Counted from the stretch's first letter, positions 14,823 to 23,898 are shown. The stretch is DNA of 64,000 bases from Streptomyces anulatus (GCF_014650675.1 NZ_BMVK01000008.1:277916-341915); one strand, 5' to 3'. The notes: generated by a model not told the origin, from the letters alone. Numbers and translations are program-made.

Positions 14823-16328
14823 ATGAGCAGCACAGGCACGACCGACCACGAGGCCACCGGCCCGCGGGGTGCCCGGCACGAGCGGGATGCGGCGGACCGG
14901 CTGCTGCGGGCGGCGACCCGGTCCGGTGCGCACCTGATCGCCGAGGCCGCGTCCCTGGTCCAGGGGTGGGCGGTGCTGGCCGACCCCATCGCCGGGGCCG
15001 TCTACAGCACCCCCGCCGCCGCGGCCGCCGACGGTGTGCACGCGGCGGCCGCCCCGCGGGAACACCCGCACTGCACGCAGCGCCCGGCGGCCGGAGCCGT
15101 CCTCGTCCTGGCCGCGGCGCCCACCGTGCCCCCGGGGCACGCCTGCCACGTCGCCACGACCACCGCGGCCCTCCTGGAGGTGCGCGGGCAGCGGGCCGCT
15201 GAGCTGCGGGGCGAACAGATGCGGCTGCACACCACCCTCATCCGGCTGCTGCTGGCCGGCCACACCGCCGCCGTCACCGAGACCCTCGGCGGGAACAGGC
15301 TCACGCATGTCACGGTCTACCGGCTCTCCGGCGTCGACCTCCCCACCGCCCACGAGGTCCTCTGGCGGGCCGTACGCCCCTCACTCGCCCCGTACGCCGA
15401 CGCCGTCACCCTGATGGGCAGGCGGGACGGCGAGCTGGTCGTCGCCGAGCTCCACCGCGGCGGCGACGACGGGCGGATCCTGCGTCTGGTCTCCCGGCTG
15501 AGCGAGCGGCACCACCTGCTCGCGGGCATGGCCGGGCCGCTGCCCCTGGCCGAGATGCCCACCGCCCACAGCGACGCCGCCGCCGCCCGGCACAGCGCCA
15601 CCCCCGACCGCCGCGTCGTCCCCGCCGACGCCGTGGGCGCCTCCCGGCTCACCCCCCTGCTGCCCACCGCCCCGTACACCCGGTGGGCGGAATCCGTGCT
15701 GCGTCCGCTGTCCCCGGCCCACCAGCACCTGCTCCTGGTGTGGCTCCGCACCGGCAGCAAGCCCCGCGCCGCCGCCGCGCTCGGCCTGTCCGCCGGTACG
15801 GTCCGGGCCCGGATACGCGACCTGTCGCGGCTGCTCGGCGCGGACCTGGAGGACGCCACCGTACGGGCGCATCTCCTGCTCGCCCTCCGCGCCCCCGCTC
15901 CCGGCGACGACAGCGACAGCGACAGCGACAGCAACAGCAACAGGAGCCGCAGCGGCAGCAGTCCTCCCGGTCCGCCCCGTCCTCCCTTTCCCGCCCGGCT
16001 GGAGAGCCTGCCGGACGGCCTCCTGGACACCGAGGCGGTCCGGACCTGGGCCGTCGGACTGGTCGGCGGACTGGAGCCGCACCTGCGGATCGCCCTGGCC
16101 TGCTGGCTGCGCCACCACGCCCGAACGGCCCCCGCAGCGGCCGAACTGCACGTCCACCGCACCACCCTGGCCGACTGGCTCACCCAGTGCGCCGAACACC
16201 TCGCGCGGAACCTCGCCGACGCCACCGTGCGCGCCGAGATCCATCTCGCGCTGAAGGCCACCCGGAACGGCCCCGACGACCCGGCGGCCCTCCCCCGGCG
16301 CGGCGGCCGCACCTACCGCCGGCTGTGA
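14823..16328 (+). CDS. PucR-like transcriptional regulator with two C-terminal HTH domains
   Basis: The 501-residue product has an N-terminal GAF/PucR-like sensor region (residues 20-150), a PucR GGDEF-like middle part, and a helix-turn-helix of the PucR C-terminal (HTH_30) type at about 280-360 (SPAHQHLLLVWLRTGSKPRA, AAALGLSAGTVRARI). After a Ser-Asp/Asn linker (a run of DS repeats near residue 365) a second related domain follows at about 405-485 (LRIALACWLRHHARTAPAAA, ELHVHRTTLADWL). Both end with the phrase DATVRA.L.LAL, which shows internal duplication. Normal PucR proteins have one. The start is ATG 14823. Effector unknown; a role in controlling the nearby methyltransferase or NTF2-like gene is only possible. 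Confidence 0.8.
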   Translation: MSSTGTTDHEATGPRGARHERDAADRLLRAATRSGAHLIAEAASLVQGWAVLADPIAGAVYSTPAAAAADGVHAAAAPREHPHCTQRPAAGAVLVLAAAPTVPPGHACHVATTTAALLEVRGQRAAELRGEQMRLHTTLIRLLLAGHTAAVTETLGGNRLTHVTVYRLSGVDLPTAHEVLWRAVRPSLAPYADAVTLMGRRDGELVVAELHRGGDDGRILRLVSRLSERHHLLAGMAGPLPLAEMPTAHSDAAAARHSATPDRRVVPADAVGASRLTPLLPTAPYTRWAESVLRPLSPAHQHLLLVWLRTGSKPRAAAALGLSAGTVRARIRDLSRLLGADLEDATVRAHLLLALRAPAPGDDSDSDSDSNSNRSRSGSSPPGPPRPPFPARLESLPDGLLDTEAVRTWAVGLVGGLEPHLRIALACWLRHHARTAPAAAELHVHRTTLADWLTQCAEHLARNLADATVRAEIHLALKATRNGPDDPAALPRRGGRTYRRL

Positions 16329-16352
16329 CCGGAATCGAGCGGGCGGCCGTTC

Positions 16353-16682
16353 TCAGGACGGCGCCTGGCCCGTCTCGAAGCGGCTGACGCGGTCGCCGGT
16401 GACCGTGAAGACCCAGCGGGTCCGCATCGTGCCCCAGGTGTCGTTGGTGTAGTCGACGACGAGGGAACGGCCGTCGTCGGAGGCGTCCACGACCTTCATG
16501 CGGCCGTTGGCCTTCGGGGAGAAGATCTCCTTCTCCGTCCAGGCCGCCAGGTCCCGCTCGCTGCCGTCGTCGGACATGGTGGCGTCCTCGGTGAGGACGT
16601 CGGCGAAGAAGGCGTTCCGGTCGCCCGCGTTCACCGTGGCGATGAACTTCTCCACCACCGGGTCGCTGATCGATGAGGTCAT
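16353..16682 (-). CDS. SnoaL/NTF2-like family protein
   Basis: This 109-residue protein has the cone-shaped NTF2-like fold pattern: VVEKFIATVNAGDRNAFFAD at the N-terminus, an acidic loop (LTEDATMSDDG), and alternating strands to the end (TRWVFTVTGDRVSRFETGQ). Family members include polyketide cyclases, isomerases and simple ligand-binding proteins. The ribosome site is strong (GAGGAGG, 6-8 bases before ATG 16682). It is convergent with the regulator at 14823 and lies downstream of the monooxygenase gene on the same strand, so it could be its companion. Confidence 0.85.
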   Translation of the reverse strand: MTSSISDPVVEKFIATVNAGDRNAFFADVLTEDATMSDDGSERDLAAWTEKEIFSPKANGRMKVVDASDDGRSLVVDYTNDTWGTMRTRWVFTVTGDRVSRFETGQAPS

Positions 16683-16815
16683 CGTGTTCCTCCTCGGCGC
16701 GTCCGGGAACGGGCGTCCCGGAGATCCTCACCGAGTCTCTGTCGGCACGCCCGCCACCGCATGTCGGGCGTGCCGGACCGTGTGACCCCGTGGCGCCCCG
16801 GCCGGGGGCGGCGGA

Positions 16816-18492
16816 TCAGGCGGGCGGCCCCGAGAGGGTGAAGCCGGTGTAACCGTCGCGCGCCGAGGCGGCGCACGCCTCGCGGTAGCGGTCGGCGCCG
16901 CCGACGTAGGCGAGGAAGACCCGGGGCTTGCCCGGGGCGTTGGCGCCCAGATACCAGGAGTCGGCAGCCGGATAGAGGGTCCCGGAGGCGAGTTCCGCGA
17001 CGTGGGCGGTCCAGGCCGCCTCGGCCTCGGGGGTGGCGTCGATCTCCGTGAGGTCGTTGCTCCGCAGATGGGCGAGGCAGTCGGTGATCCACTCCACGTG
17101 CTGCTCGATGGAGACGACCATATTGGTGAGCACCGACGGGCTCAGCGGCCCGGTGACGGTGAAGAGGTTGGGGAAGCCCGCCGAGACCAGGCCCAGCTGG
17201 TTCACGGGTCCGTCCGCCCACTTCTCGCGGAGGGTGACACCGCCCTTGCCCACGATGTCCGGGGCGAGCAGCGAGCCGGTGACGGCGTCGAACCCGGTGG
17301 CGTGGACGATCACGTCGAGGAGGTGTTCCCGGCCGTCCGCGGTGCGGACGCCCTTCGGGGTGATCTCCTCGATCGGGGTCTCGCGCAGATCGACCAGCGT
17401 CACCTGCGGCTTGTTGTACGTGGCGTAGTAGCCGGTGTCCAGACAGGGACGCTTGGTACCGAAGGGGAAGCCGCGCGGCGAGAGCCGTTCGGCGGTCCTC
17501 GGGTCGTCGACGACGGCGCCGATCTTGGACCGGATGAACGCGGCGACCGTCTCGTTGGCCTCCTCGTTCACCAGGATGTCGGTGAACGAGCGGAGTATCG
17601 CGCTGAGCAGTCCCTCCTGCCAGGCCGCCTCGTAGGCGGCGGTCCGCTCCTCGTCGCCCACCTCCAGCGCGGAGCGGGTCGGCATCTCGCAGACGCTGCC
17701 GCCCTTGGACCGCCGCTGGGCCGCCCGGAACTCCGGGTAGCCCGCCTTCCACTCGGTGACCTCGGCGGCGGTGAGCGGGCGGTTCCGGGCCGGGAGCGCG
17801 TACGCCGGTGTCCGCTGGAAGACCGTCAGTTCGGCCGCCTGCTCGGTGATGAGCGGGATGACCTGGACGCCGGAGGACCCGGTGCCGATCACCGCGACCC
17901 TGCGGCCGGTGAAGTCGATCTCCTCCCGCGGCCAGCGGGCGGTGTGGTGCACCGGTCCGGCGAAGCTGTCGGCTCCGGGAATTCCCGGGTCCTTCACGGT
18001 GGAGGAGCAGCCCGACGCCATCACGAGGAACCGGGTGGTGACGCTCTCCCCGGTGTCGGTGGAGAGCTGCCAGAGATGCCGCTCCTCGTCGTACACCGCC
18101 CGGGTGACCCGGGTGTTCAGCGTGATGTCCCCGCGCAGGGCGAACCGGTCGGCGACATGGTGGATGTAGCGCAGGATCTCCGGCTGGGTCGCGTACTTCT
18201 CGCTCCACACCCACTCCTGGTCCAGCTCGGGGGAGAAGGAGAAGGAGTACGACATGCTCTCGATGTCGCAGCGTGCGCCCGGGTAGCGGTTCCAGTACCA
18301 GGTCCCCCCGACATCACCCCCGGCCTCGAACACGCGGGTACGCAAGCCGAGTTCGCGCAGCCGGTGGAGCTGGTAGAGACCGGCGAGCCCGGCTCCGACG
18401 ACGACGGCGTCGAGCGGCGGGGCGTCGGCCGGTAAGGCGTCGACCGGCGGGGTGGCGGGCGGCGGGGTGGCGGGCGGCGGGGTGGCGTTCAT
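16816..18492 (-). CDS. Flavin-containing monooxygenase, Baeyer-Villiger type
   Basis: The 558-residue protein has two Rossmann motifs (VVGAGLAGLYQ near residue 31 for FAD and VIGTGSSGVQV near 200 for NADPH) and between them the class I Baeyer-Villiger fingerprint F-x-G-x-x-x-H-x-x-x-W-P (FAGPVHHTARWP). This places it with cyclohexanone/cyclopentanone-type monooxygenases that insert oxygen next to ketones. The first 25 residues are a repetitive Ala/Pro/Thr leader (ATPPPATPPPATPP), probably disordered. ATG 18492 has AGGAGG nine bases before it. It is divergent from an SDR dehydrogenase at 18786, a common pairing for alcohol-to-ketone-to-ester conversion, though the substrate is not known. Confidence 0.92.
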   Translation of the reverse strand: MNATPPPATPPPATPPVDALPADAPPLDAVVVGAGLAGLYQLHRLRELGLRTRVFEAGGDVGGTWYWNRYPGARCDIESMSYSFSFSPELDQEWVWSEKYATQPEILRYIHHVADRFALRGDITLNTRVTRAVYDEERHLWQLSTDTGESVTTRFLVMASGCSSTVKDPGIPGADSFAGPVHHTARWPREEIDFTGRRVAVIGTGSSGVQVIPLITEQAAELTVFQRTPAYALPARNRPLTAAEVTEWKAGYPEFRAAQRRSKGGSVCEMPTRSALEVGDEERTAAYEAAWQEGLLSAILRSFTDILVNEEANETVAAFIRSKIGAVVDDPRTAERLSPRGFPFGTKRPCLDTGYYATYNKPQVTLVDLRETPIEEITPKGVRTADGREHLLDVIVHATGFDAVTGSLLAPDIVGKGGVTLREKWADGPVNQLGLVSAGFPNLFTVTGPLSPSVLTNMVVSIEQHVEWITDCLAHLRSNDLTEIDATPEAEAAWTAHVAELASGTLYPAADSWYLGANAPGKPRVFLAYVGGADRYREACAASARDGYTGFTLSGPPA

Positions 18493-18785
18493 GGGAGAGG
18501 TCCTCCTGAGTCGCGGCTTCCGTGCGGGTCGCGCCGGTCCGGTGCGGAGCACGGCAGCCCGGCCGAACCGGCCAAGAGGACGCGCCGCCCGCGCGTGCTC
18601 CTCGCGAAACGGAACCCTTCTCCACCGGGAGCCCCTTGGGAAGACCGCCCGCCGGCCCGGGGTGCAGCGGCCCGGCCGGGGCTCGGTGAACGGTCGGCCA
18701 CGCAGGTCAGCGCAGGCGCAAGGGCGTCGTCCGCGTGTCCGGAAAGGCCATTGACGTACGCGTACGGGTCACGAAGGATCACCGC

Positions 18786-19586
18786 GTGACGACCTCCGAA
18801 CAGCCTTCGCCCACCCCCGGACCGGTCCGCCCCATCGCCCTGATCACGGGCGTCGGCCGCAGCATCGGCATCGGCGCGGGCATCGCGCGCCGGCTGGCGG
18901 CCTCCGGCTGGGACGTCGCCTTCACCTACTGGACGCCGTACGACCGCCGCATGGACTGGGGCGCCGAGCCCGGGGCCGCCGCGGCCATCGCGAAGGAGCT
19001 GGCGGAGGCAGGGGCCCGTACGGCGGCGATCGAGGCGGACCTGTCCGGCCCCGACGCGCCGACGCGCATCTTCGACGAGGCGGAACAGCGCCTCGGCGGG
19101 CCGGTGACCGCGCTCGTCCTCTCGCACGCGGAGTCGGTGGACTCGGGGCTGCTGGACACCACCGTGGAGGCGTTCGACCGGCACTTCGCGGTGAACTCCC
19201 GGGCCAGCTGGCTGCTGATCCGCGAGTACGGGCTGCGCTTCCGCAGCGCGCCCGGCACCGCGACGGGCAGGATCGTCGCGCTCACCAGCGACCACACCGT
19301 CGGTAACCTTCCCTACGGGGCGAGCAAGGGGGCCCTGGACCGCATCACGCTGGCCGCCGCGCACGAGCTGGCCCACCTCGGGGTGACGGCGAACGTCGTC
19401 AACCCCGGCCCGGTGGACACCGGCTGGATGAACGACGAGCTCCGCGAGACCCTGGTCCGGGGCACTCCGCTCGGCCGGCTCGGCACCCCGCAGGACACCG
19501 CCCACCTGGTGGAGTTCCTGTGCTCCCCCGAAGGCCAGTGGATCAACGGCCAGTTGTTGAAGAGCAACGGCGGCGCGGCTTCCTAG
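18786..19586 (+). CDS. SDR family oxidoreductase
   Basis: GTG 18786 has AAGGA at the right spacing. The 266-residue product is a classical short-chain dehydrogenase with nucleotide motif TGVGRSIGIGAGIA (residues 19-32), catalytic Ser in ALTSDHTVG and the Tyr-x-x-x-Lys motif in NLPYGASKGALD. The usual NNAG is LVLSHAES, so the motif that stabilises the central sheet is diverged. The C-terminus (LCSPEGQWINGQLLKSNGG) is typical of 3-oxoacyl-ACP reductase-like SDRs. It starts about 290 bases from the divergent monooxygenase; the two may share a promoter region. Confidence 0.9.
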   Translation: MTTSEQPSPTPGPVRPIALITGVGRSIGIGAGIARRLAASGWDVAFTYWTPYDRRMDWGAEPGAAAAIAKELAEAGARTAAIEADLSGPDAPTRIFDEAEQRLGGPVTALVLSHAESVDSGLLDTTVEAFDRHFAVNSRASWLLIREYGLRFRSAPGTATGRIVALTSDHTVGNLPYGASKGALDRITLAAAHELAHLGVTANVVNPGPVDTGWMNDELRETLVRGTPLGRLGTPQDTAHLVEFLCSPEGQWINGQLLKSNGGAAS

Positions 19587-19711
19587 AGCCCGTCACGGGG
19601 CCCGATCCGCACCGCCGATCGCCGGGGCGTGAACCGGCACGTCATGTCAGTGCGTCCGAGCAGGACGGAGCGTCTAACCTGGCGTGGTCCATGTAGTGCA
19701 CAGGGGGTCGT

Positions 19712-21811
19712 ATGCACAACGAAGACAGGGCCGGCAGAGCGGGCGACGGGGCACGGGGTCCCGAGGACCGCCGGTCGGGCGACGACCCCCGGCGGCCGGA
19801 CGCCGTGGCGCCGCCGGAATGGCCGAGCACGCCGCCGCACGGCGGGCCGCCCTCCCCCCGGACCGTGATCGACGGCCGCTACGAGCTGCTGGAACCGATC
19901 GGCAGCGGCGGGATGGGCGAGGTCTGGAAGGCCCACGACCTGCGGCTGCGCCGGTTCGTCGCCGTGAAGGGCCTGCTCGACCGGAACGCCATGACCCCGG
20001 CCACGCAGACGGCCGCGCTGCAACGGGCGCGGCGCGAGGCGGAGGCCATCGCCAAGATCGAGCACCAGAACGTGGTGACGGTCCACGACCAGGTCGAGAC
20101 CGACAACCAGGTCTGGATCGTGATGAAGCTGCTCGAAGCCAGGTCCCTGGGGGACCTGTTGAGCGGCGAAGGGGTCCTCGCCGTGCCGAGGGCCGCGAAC
20201 ATCGGCCTCCAGGTCCTCCAGGGTCTGCGGGCGGTCCACGCGGCCTCGGTCGTCCACCGCGACGTGAAGCCGGGCAACGTCCTCGTCCGGGACGACGGCC
20301 TCGCGATCCTGGTGGACTTCGGCATCGCCACCTTCGAGGGCGCGGACCGGGTGACCCGGACCGGAAGCGTCATCGGCACTCCCCCCTACCTGGCGCCCGA
20401 GCTCTTCGCCCCGGCCTCCCCCGGCCCCACGCCCGCCTCCGACCTGTGGGCGCTGGGGATCACCCTGTACGAGATGGTCGAGGGCCGTGTGCCCTTCGCC
20501 GGGCACGAGGTCTGGGAGGTCCAGGAGAACATCCGGCAGTCCCCCGACCCGGCCATCCGCTACGCCGGGCCCCTCGCCCCGGTCATCCAGGGGCTGTTGA
20601 TCACGGACCCGCGGGAGCGCCTGGACGCGGCCGCGGCGGAGGCGATGCTCCGCGAGGTGCTCGGGGACCCCGCCGCGCCGAACGCGGCCCGTGCCGCCTC
20701 GGCGACGCACCCGCCGACGGCCCTCTCCACGCCGAATCCCTCGACTCCCGCCCCCGCGCCCGGTCCCGCCGTCCCTCCGCCCGCACCGGCACCGGCGCCG
20801 GTGATGCCCACTCCCCCGCCCGCTTCCGCGGCGGCGGGCGGGCCGCCCGGCCGGTACCGGGGCTGGAAGGTGGCCGCGGCGGTGGTGTGCGTGGCGCTGC
20901 TGGCCGGCGCGGGCTGGGTGGCCTCCCGGGGCGACGGCGAGAAGGGCGGGGACGGCGACCGCGCGGGCTCGGTGCAGGGCCAGGGCGGCAGCGAGGGCGC
21001 CGCCGGCAGCGGCTCCGAGGAGCGGTGGAAGGACACGCACCCCACGCTGGAGATCGGCGTCAAGGACGATCAGCCCGGACTGAGCAAGTTCGACAAGAAG
21101 ACGCGTACGTACCAGGGGTACGACATCGACCTGGCGTACGCCATCGCCGAGAGCATGGGCTACGGCAAGGGCGAGGTCGCCTTCACCACGGTCGCCACGG
21201 ACTACCGGAGCACCGCGCTGAAGACCAAGCAGGTGGACCTGGTCATCGCGTCGTACAGCATCACCGACGACCGCAAGACCGCTTCGCCCGGCGGTTACAG
21301 CGTCGACTTCGCCGGCCCGTACTACGAGGCGAGCCGGGGCTTCCTGGTCCGTGAGAAGTCGAGCAAGTACACGATCAACGACTCCAGCGACCTGCGGGAT
21401 CTCGGCGTCGAGGTCTGCACCGCACGGGAGTCGACGTACGAGAAGGCGCTGCCGAAGCAGGGCTTCACCATGGCGAAGTCGCAGCCCAACACCTATCAGG
21501 ACTGCCTGGACAAGCTGCTGGACCCCGAGTCCGACGTGTACGCGGTGGCCTCCGACGACATCATTCTCGCCGGGTACGTCGAGGCCAACCCGGGCAAGGT
21601 GCGGCGGCTGGAGAACATCCAGGGCGCGGAGGGCTACGGCGTGGCGATGCGGCCGAAGACCCCGGTCCTGAAGGGCGAGGTGTGCTCGGCGCTCCGGACG
21701 ATCCTGGCCGGCCGGATCTGGGAGGACATGTACAAGGAGAATCTCTCCGGCCTGGTGGGCGACAAGAATCCGCCGGGTCGGCCCGAGCTGACGGAGTGCC
21801 AGGGGCTCTGA
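19712..21811 (+). CDS. Transmembrane Ser/Thr protein kinase with extracellular solute-binding (SBP_bac_3-like) domain
   Basis: The 699-residue protein joins three parts. Residues 56-320 are a complete Hanks-type kinase: glycine loop GSGGMGEV (64-71), VAVK (Lys86), HRDVKPGN near 182, DFGIA near 202, and GTPPYLAPE. A Pro/Ala-rich linker leads to one membrane helix (about 385-405). The outside part (about 440-699) looks like a family 3 amino-acid-binding protein: LEIGVKDDQPGLS, a GYDIDLAYAIAESMGYG motif, and VDLVIASYSITDDRK. The usual PASTA repeats are missing. Binding of a small solute outside probably controls the kinase inside. It is monocistronic and starts at ATG 19712. Ligand and targets unknown. 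Confidence 0.92.
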   Translation: MHNEDRAGRAGDGARGPEDRRSGDDPRRPDAVAPPEWPSTPPHGGPPSPRTVIDGRYELLEPIGSGGMGEVWKAHDLRLRRFVAVKGLLDRNAMTPATQTAALQRARREAEAIAKIEHQNVVTVHDQVETDNQVWIVMKLLEARSLGDLLSGEGVLAVPRAANIGLQVLQGLRAVHAASVVHRDVKPGNVLVRDDGLAILVDFGIATFEGADRVTRTGSVIGTPPYLAPELFAPASPGPTPASDLWALGITLYEMVEGRVPFAGHEVWEVQENIRQSPDPAIRYAGPLAPVIQGLLITDPRERLDAAAAEAMLREVLGDPAAPNAARAASATHPPTALSTPNPSTPAPAPGPAVPPPAPAPAPVMPTPPPASAAAGGPPGRYRGWKVAAAVVCVALLAGAGWVASRGDGEKGGDGDRAGSVQGQGGSEGAAGSGSEERWKDTHPTLEIGVKDDQPGLSKFDKKTRTYQGYDIDLAYAIAESMGYGKGEVAFTTVATDYRSTALKTKQVDLVIASYSITDDRKTASPGGYSVDFAGPYYEASRGFLVREKSSKYTINDSSDLRDLGVEVCTARESTYEKALPKQGFTMAKSQPNTYQDCLDKLLDPESDVYAVASDDIILAGYVEANPGKVRRLENIQGAEGYGVAMRPKTPVLKGEVCSALRTILAGRIWEDMYKENLSGLVGDKNPPGRPELTECQGL

Positions 21812-21856
21812 GGGTCGCGTCGCCCCCGGACCGCCGGGGCTCCGGCGCACCCGGGC

Positions 21857-22348
21857 TCAGCGCTCGGGGAACCGCTCCCCGCACCGGCTGCAGAAGACCG
21901 GCGCGGGGTCCTGCGACAGCCGCCCGCACTCCGGGCAGACCCGGTCCAGCATGCAGGGGCCCTCGCCCCCCTCGTACGCCCCGCCCCGCGCCGTGATCGC
22001 GAGGCCGGGGCGGCGGCGGTGGACGGTGAGGTACCCGAGCCCGTCGGGCCCCGCGGCGAGCGCGCGGCGGGACGTACGGGGCAGCCAGAGGGCGGTACCG
22101 GGCCCCAGCTCCAGGACGTGGCCGCCCTCCGCCGGCCTGACGCTCCCCGCGCCCTCCAGTACGACCAGGAGGACGTCGAGCACGTCCTCCTGGTGCTCAC
22201 CGACCTCGGCGCCCGACGGCAGCCGCACCAGATTGGCGTCCAACTCCCGTCCGGGCTCGGCCAGATGCCACAGCGCGCCGCGCGCGCCCGGTTCGGCGGA
22301 GGCGAGGAGTTCGTCGAGGACGGCAAGGATCCGGGGAGCGGCGTTCAC
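21857..22348 (-). CDS. Cupin-fold protein with C-terminal zinc ribbon
   Basis: The 163-residue product has a small cupin barrel (GAEVGEHQEDVLDVLLVVLE, then a second motif ending LPRTSRRALAAGPDGLGYL) and a C-terminal zinc-ribbon with two CxxC pairs (CPECG and CSRCG, residues 138-157). The first cupin motif keeps a His but not the full metal-binding set. The start is GTG 22348. It precedes no partner on the same strand; the VOC gene just upstream (22359-22820) is 10 bases away in the same direction, so they are probably one operon with the VOC gene first. Function unknown. Confidence 0.8.
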   Translation of the reverse strand: MNAAPRILAVLDELLASAEPGARGALWHLAEPGRELDANLVRLPSGAEVGEHQEDVLDVLLVVLEGAGSVRPAEGGHVLELGPGTALWLPRTSRRALAAGPDGLGYLTVHRRRPGLAITARGGAYEGGEGPCMLDRVCPECGRLSQDPAPVFCSRCGERFPER

Positions 22349-22358
22349 GGCGTCCAGG

Positions 22359-22820
22359 CTACGCGGCGGCGGGGGTGGGGGTGGGCGGAGCTGCCGCCGC
22401 CACGCAGAACTCGTTCCCCTCCGGGTCGGCCATCACCACATGGTGCCCGTCGGCCTCCGCCAGGACGGACCCGCCGGCCGCCACCAGCCGCGCGGCCTCC
22501 GCACGGATGCGGGCCCACCGCTCGGCGGGGGTGCCGTGGCCGGCGATCCGTACGTCGATGTGCAGCCGGTTCTTCGCGGCCTTCGGCTCGGGGACCTTGA
22601 GGAGGGAGAGCCGGGGGCCGACGCCGTCCGGGTCGCAGAGCCAGGCGACGTCGTCCAGTGACTCGCCCTCCGGCAGTTCCAGTTGGGCGAGCCACTCCTC
22701 CCGGGTCGCGAACCGCGGCGGCGGGGGCTGGTCCACATAGCCCAGGGCCGACTTCCAGAAGACGGCGAGGAGTTGGGCGTCGGCGCAGTCAAGGGTCAGA
22801 TCGATGCGTACGGCGGTCAT
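22359..22820 (-). CDS. VOC (glyoxalase/bleomycin resistance) family protein
   Basis: This 153-residue protein has the vicinal-oxygen-chelate fold with two beta-alpha-beta-beta-beta repeats: MTAVRIDLTLDCADAQLLAV with the FWKSALGY motif, then NRLHIDVRIAG and the C-terminal VMADPEGNEFCVA phrase. This subgroup (Glyoxalase_6 style) is widespread in Streptomyces with no defined substrate. ATG at 22820; the frame stays open far upstream, but similarity ends here. The stop is followed after ten bases by the cupin gene. Confidence 0.9.
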   Translation of the reverse strand: MTAVRIDLTLDCADAQLLAVFWKSALGYVDQPPPPRFATREEWLAQLELPEGESLDDVAWLCDPDGVGPRLSLLKVPEPKAAKNRLHIDVRIAGHGTPAERWARIRAEAARLVAAGGSVLAEADGHHVVMADPEGNEFCVAAAAPPTPTPAAA

Positions 22821-22910
22821 GGGCAGGACCGTACGGGATGCCTCCGACGATCGCACCCGCGTAACGTGGCCCACCGCCCACCCGCCCGCCGCACCGAGGG
22901 GAACTGCGCC

Positions 22911-23879
22911 GTGAACCGCGAACCGAACGACCCGTACCCGCCGATCGAGCCGTACGGCAGCGGCATGCTGGACGTCGGCGACGGCAACCACGTGTACTGG
23001 GAGGTGTGCGGCAACCCGGACGGCAAGCCCGCCCTCGTGGTGCACGGCGGCCCCGGCTCCGGCTGCACGCCGCGCGCCCGCCAGTACTTCGACCCGGACC
23101 ACTACCGGGTGGTCCTCTTCGACCAGCGCGGCTGCGGCCGCTCCACACCGCACGCGAGCGACCCGGCGGCGGACATGTCGCACAACACGACGGCACACCT
23201 GATCGCCGACATGGAACGCCTGCGGGAGCACCTGGGTATCGCCACGTGGCTGCTGTACGGCGGCTCCTGGGGCTCGACCCTGATCCTGGCGTACGCCGAG
23301 GAGCACCCGGAGCGGGTCACAGAGGCGGTGATCCCCGCGGTGACGACGACCCGCCGCAGCGAGATCGACTGGCTCTACCGGGGTGTCGGCCGGCTCTTCC
23401 CCGAGGCCTGGGACGCCTTCCGCGCGGGCGTGCCCGAGACGAGCGACCCGAAGGGCCTGGTCGCGGCGTACGCCCGCCGCATGGAGAGCGAGGACGCCGC
23501 CGTACGGCAGAAGGCCACGGCGGACTGGTGCGCCTGGGAGGACGCGGTCGTCTCGATGGAGGCGAACCAGGGCCCGCCCCCGTACAGCGGCCGCCCGGAC
23601 CGCGACCAGCAGGCGCTCGTCCGGATCTGCTCCCACTACTTCGCCAACGGAGCCTGGCTGGAGGAAGGCCGGCTCCTCGCCCGCGCCCACCGCCTGGCCG
23701 GCATCCCCGGAGTCCTGATCCACGGCCGCTTCGACCTGGCCGGCCCCCTGGTCACGGCCTGGGAGCTGAGCCGCGCCTGGCCGGACGCCGAGCTGACGAT
23801 CATCGAGAACGCGGGGCACACGGGCGGCACGGAGACCCGGCGGGCGGTGCTGGCGGCGCTGGACGGGTTCCGGGAGTGA
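22911..23879 (+). CDS. pip: Proline iminopeptidase
   Basis: This alpha/beta hydrolase of 322 residues cuts N-terminal proline from peptides in the cytoplasm. It has the oxyanion motif HGGPGSGCTP near residue 43, the FDQRGCGRSTPH segment, and the nucleophile elbow GGSWGS near residue 115. The C-terminal His is in ENAGHTG, and the acidic partner in HGRFDLAGP. Length and motifs match the S33 proline iminopeptidase family throughout. The start is GTG 22911 with GAGGGGAA eight bases before it. It is divergent from the VOC-cupin pair. Confidence 0.93.
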   Translation: MNREPNDPYPPIEPYGSGMLDVGDGNHVYWEVCGNPDGKPALVVHGGPGSGCTPRARQYFDPDHYRVVLFDQRGCGRSTPHASDPAADMSHNTTAHLIADMERLREHLGIATWLLYGGSWGSTLILAYAEEHPERVTEAVIPAVTTTRRSEIDWLYRGVGRLFPEAWDAFRAGVPETSDPKGLVAAYARRMESEDAAVRQKATADWCAWEDAVVSMEANQGPPPYSGRPDRDQQALVRICSHYFANGAWLEEGRLLARAHRLAGIPGVLIHGRFDLAGPLVTAWELSRAWPDAELTIIENAGHTGGTETRRAVLAALDGFRE

Positions 23880-23898
23880 AGCGAGCGGTGTCCGCGTG

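Noticed and set aside
19583..21850. Minus-strand frame of 755 codons opposite the kinase gene
   Set aside because: Complement of the kinase, with Arg/His/Val-rich composition; all kinase motifs lie on the plus strand.
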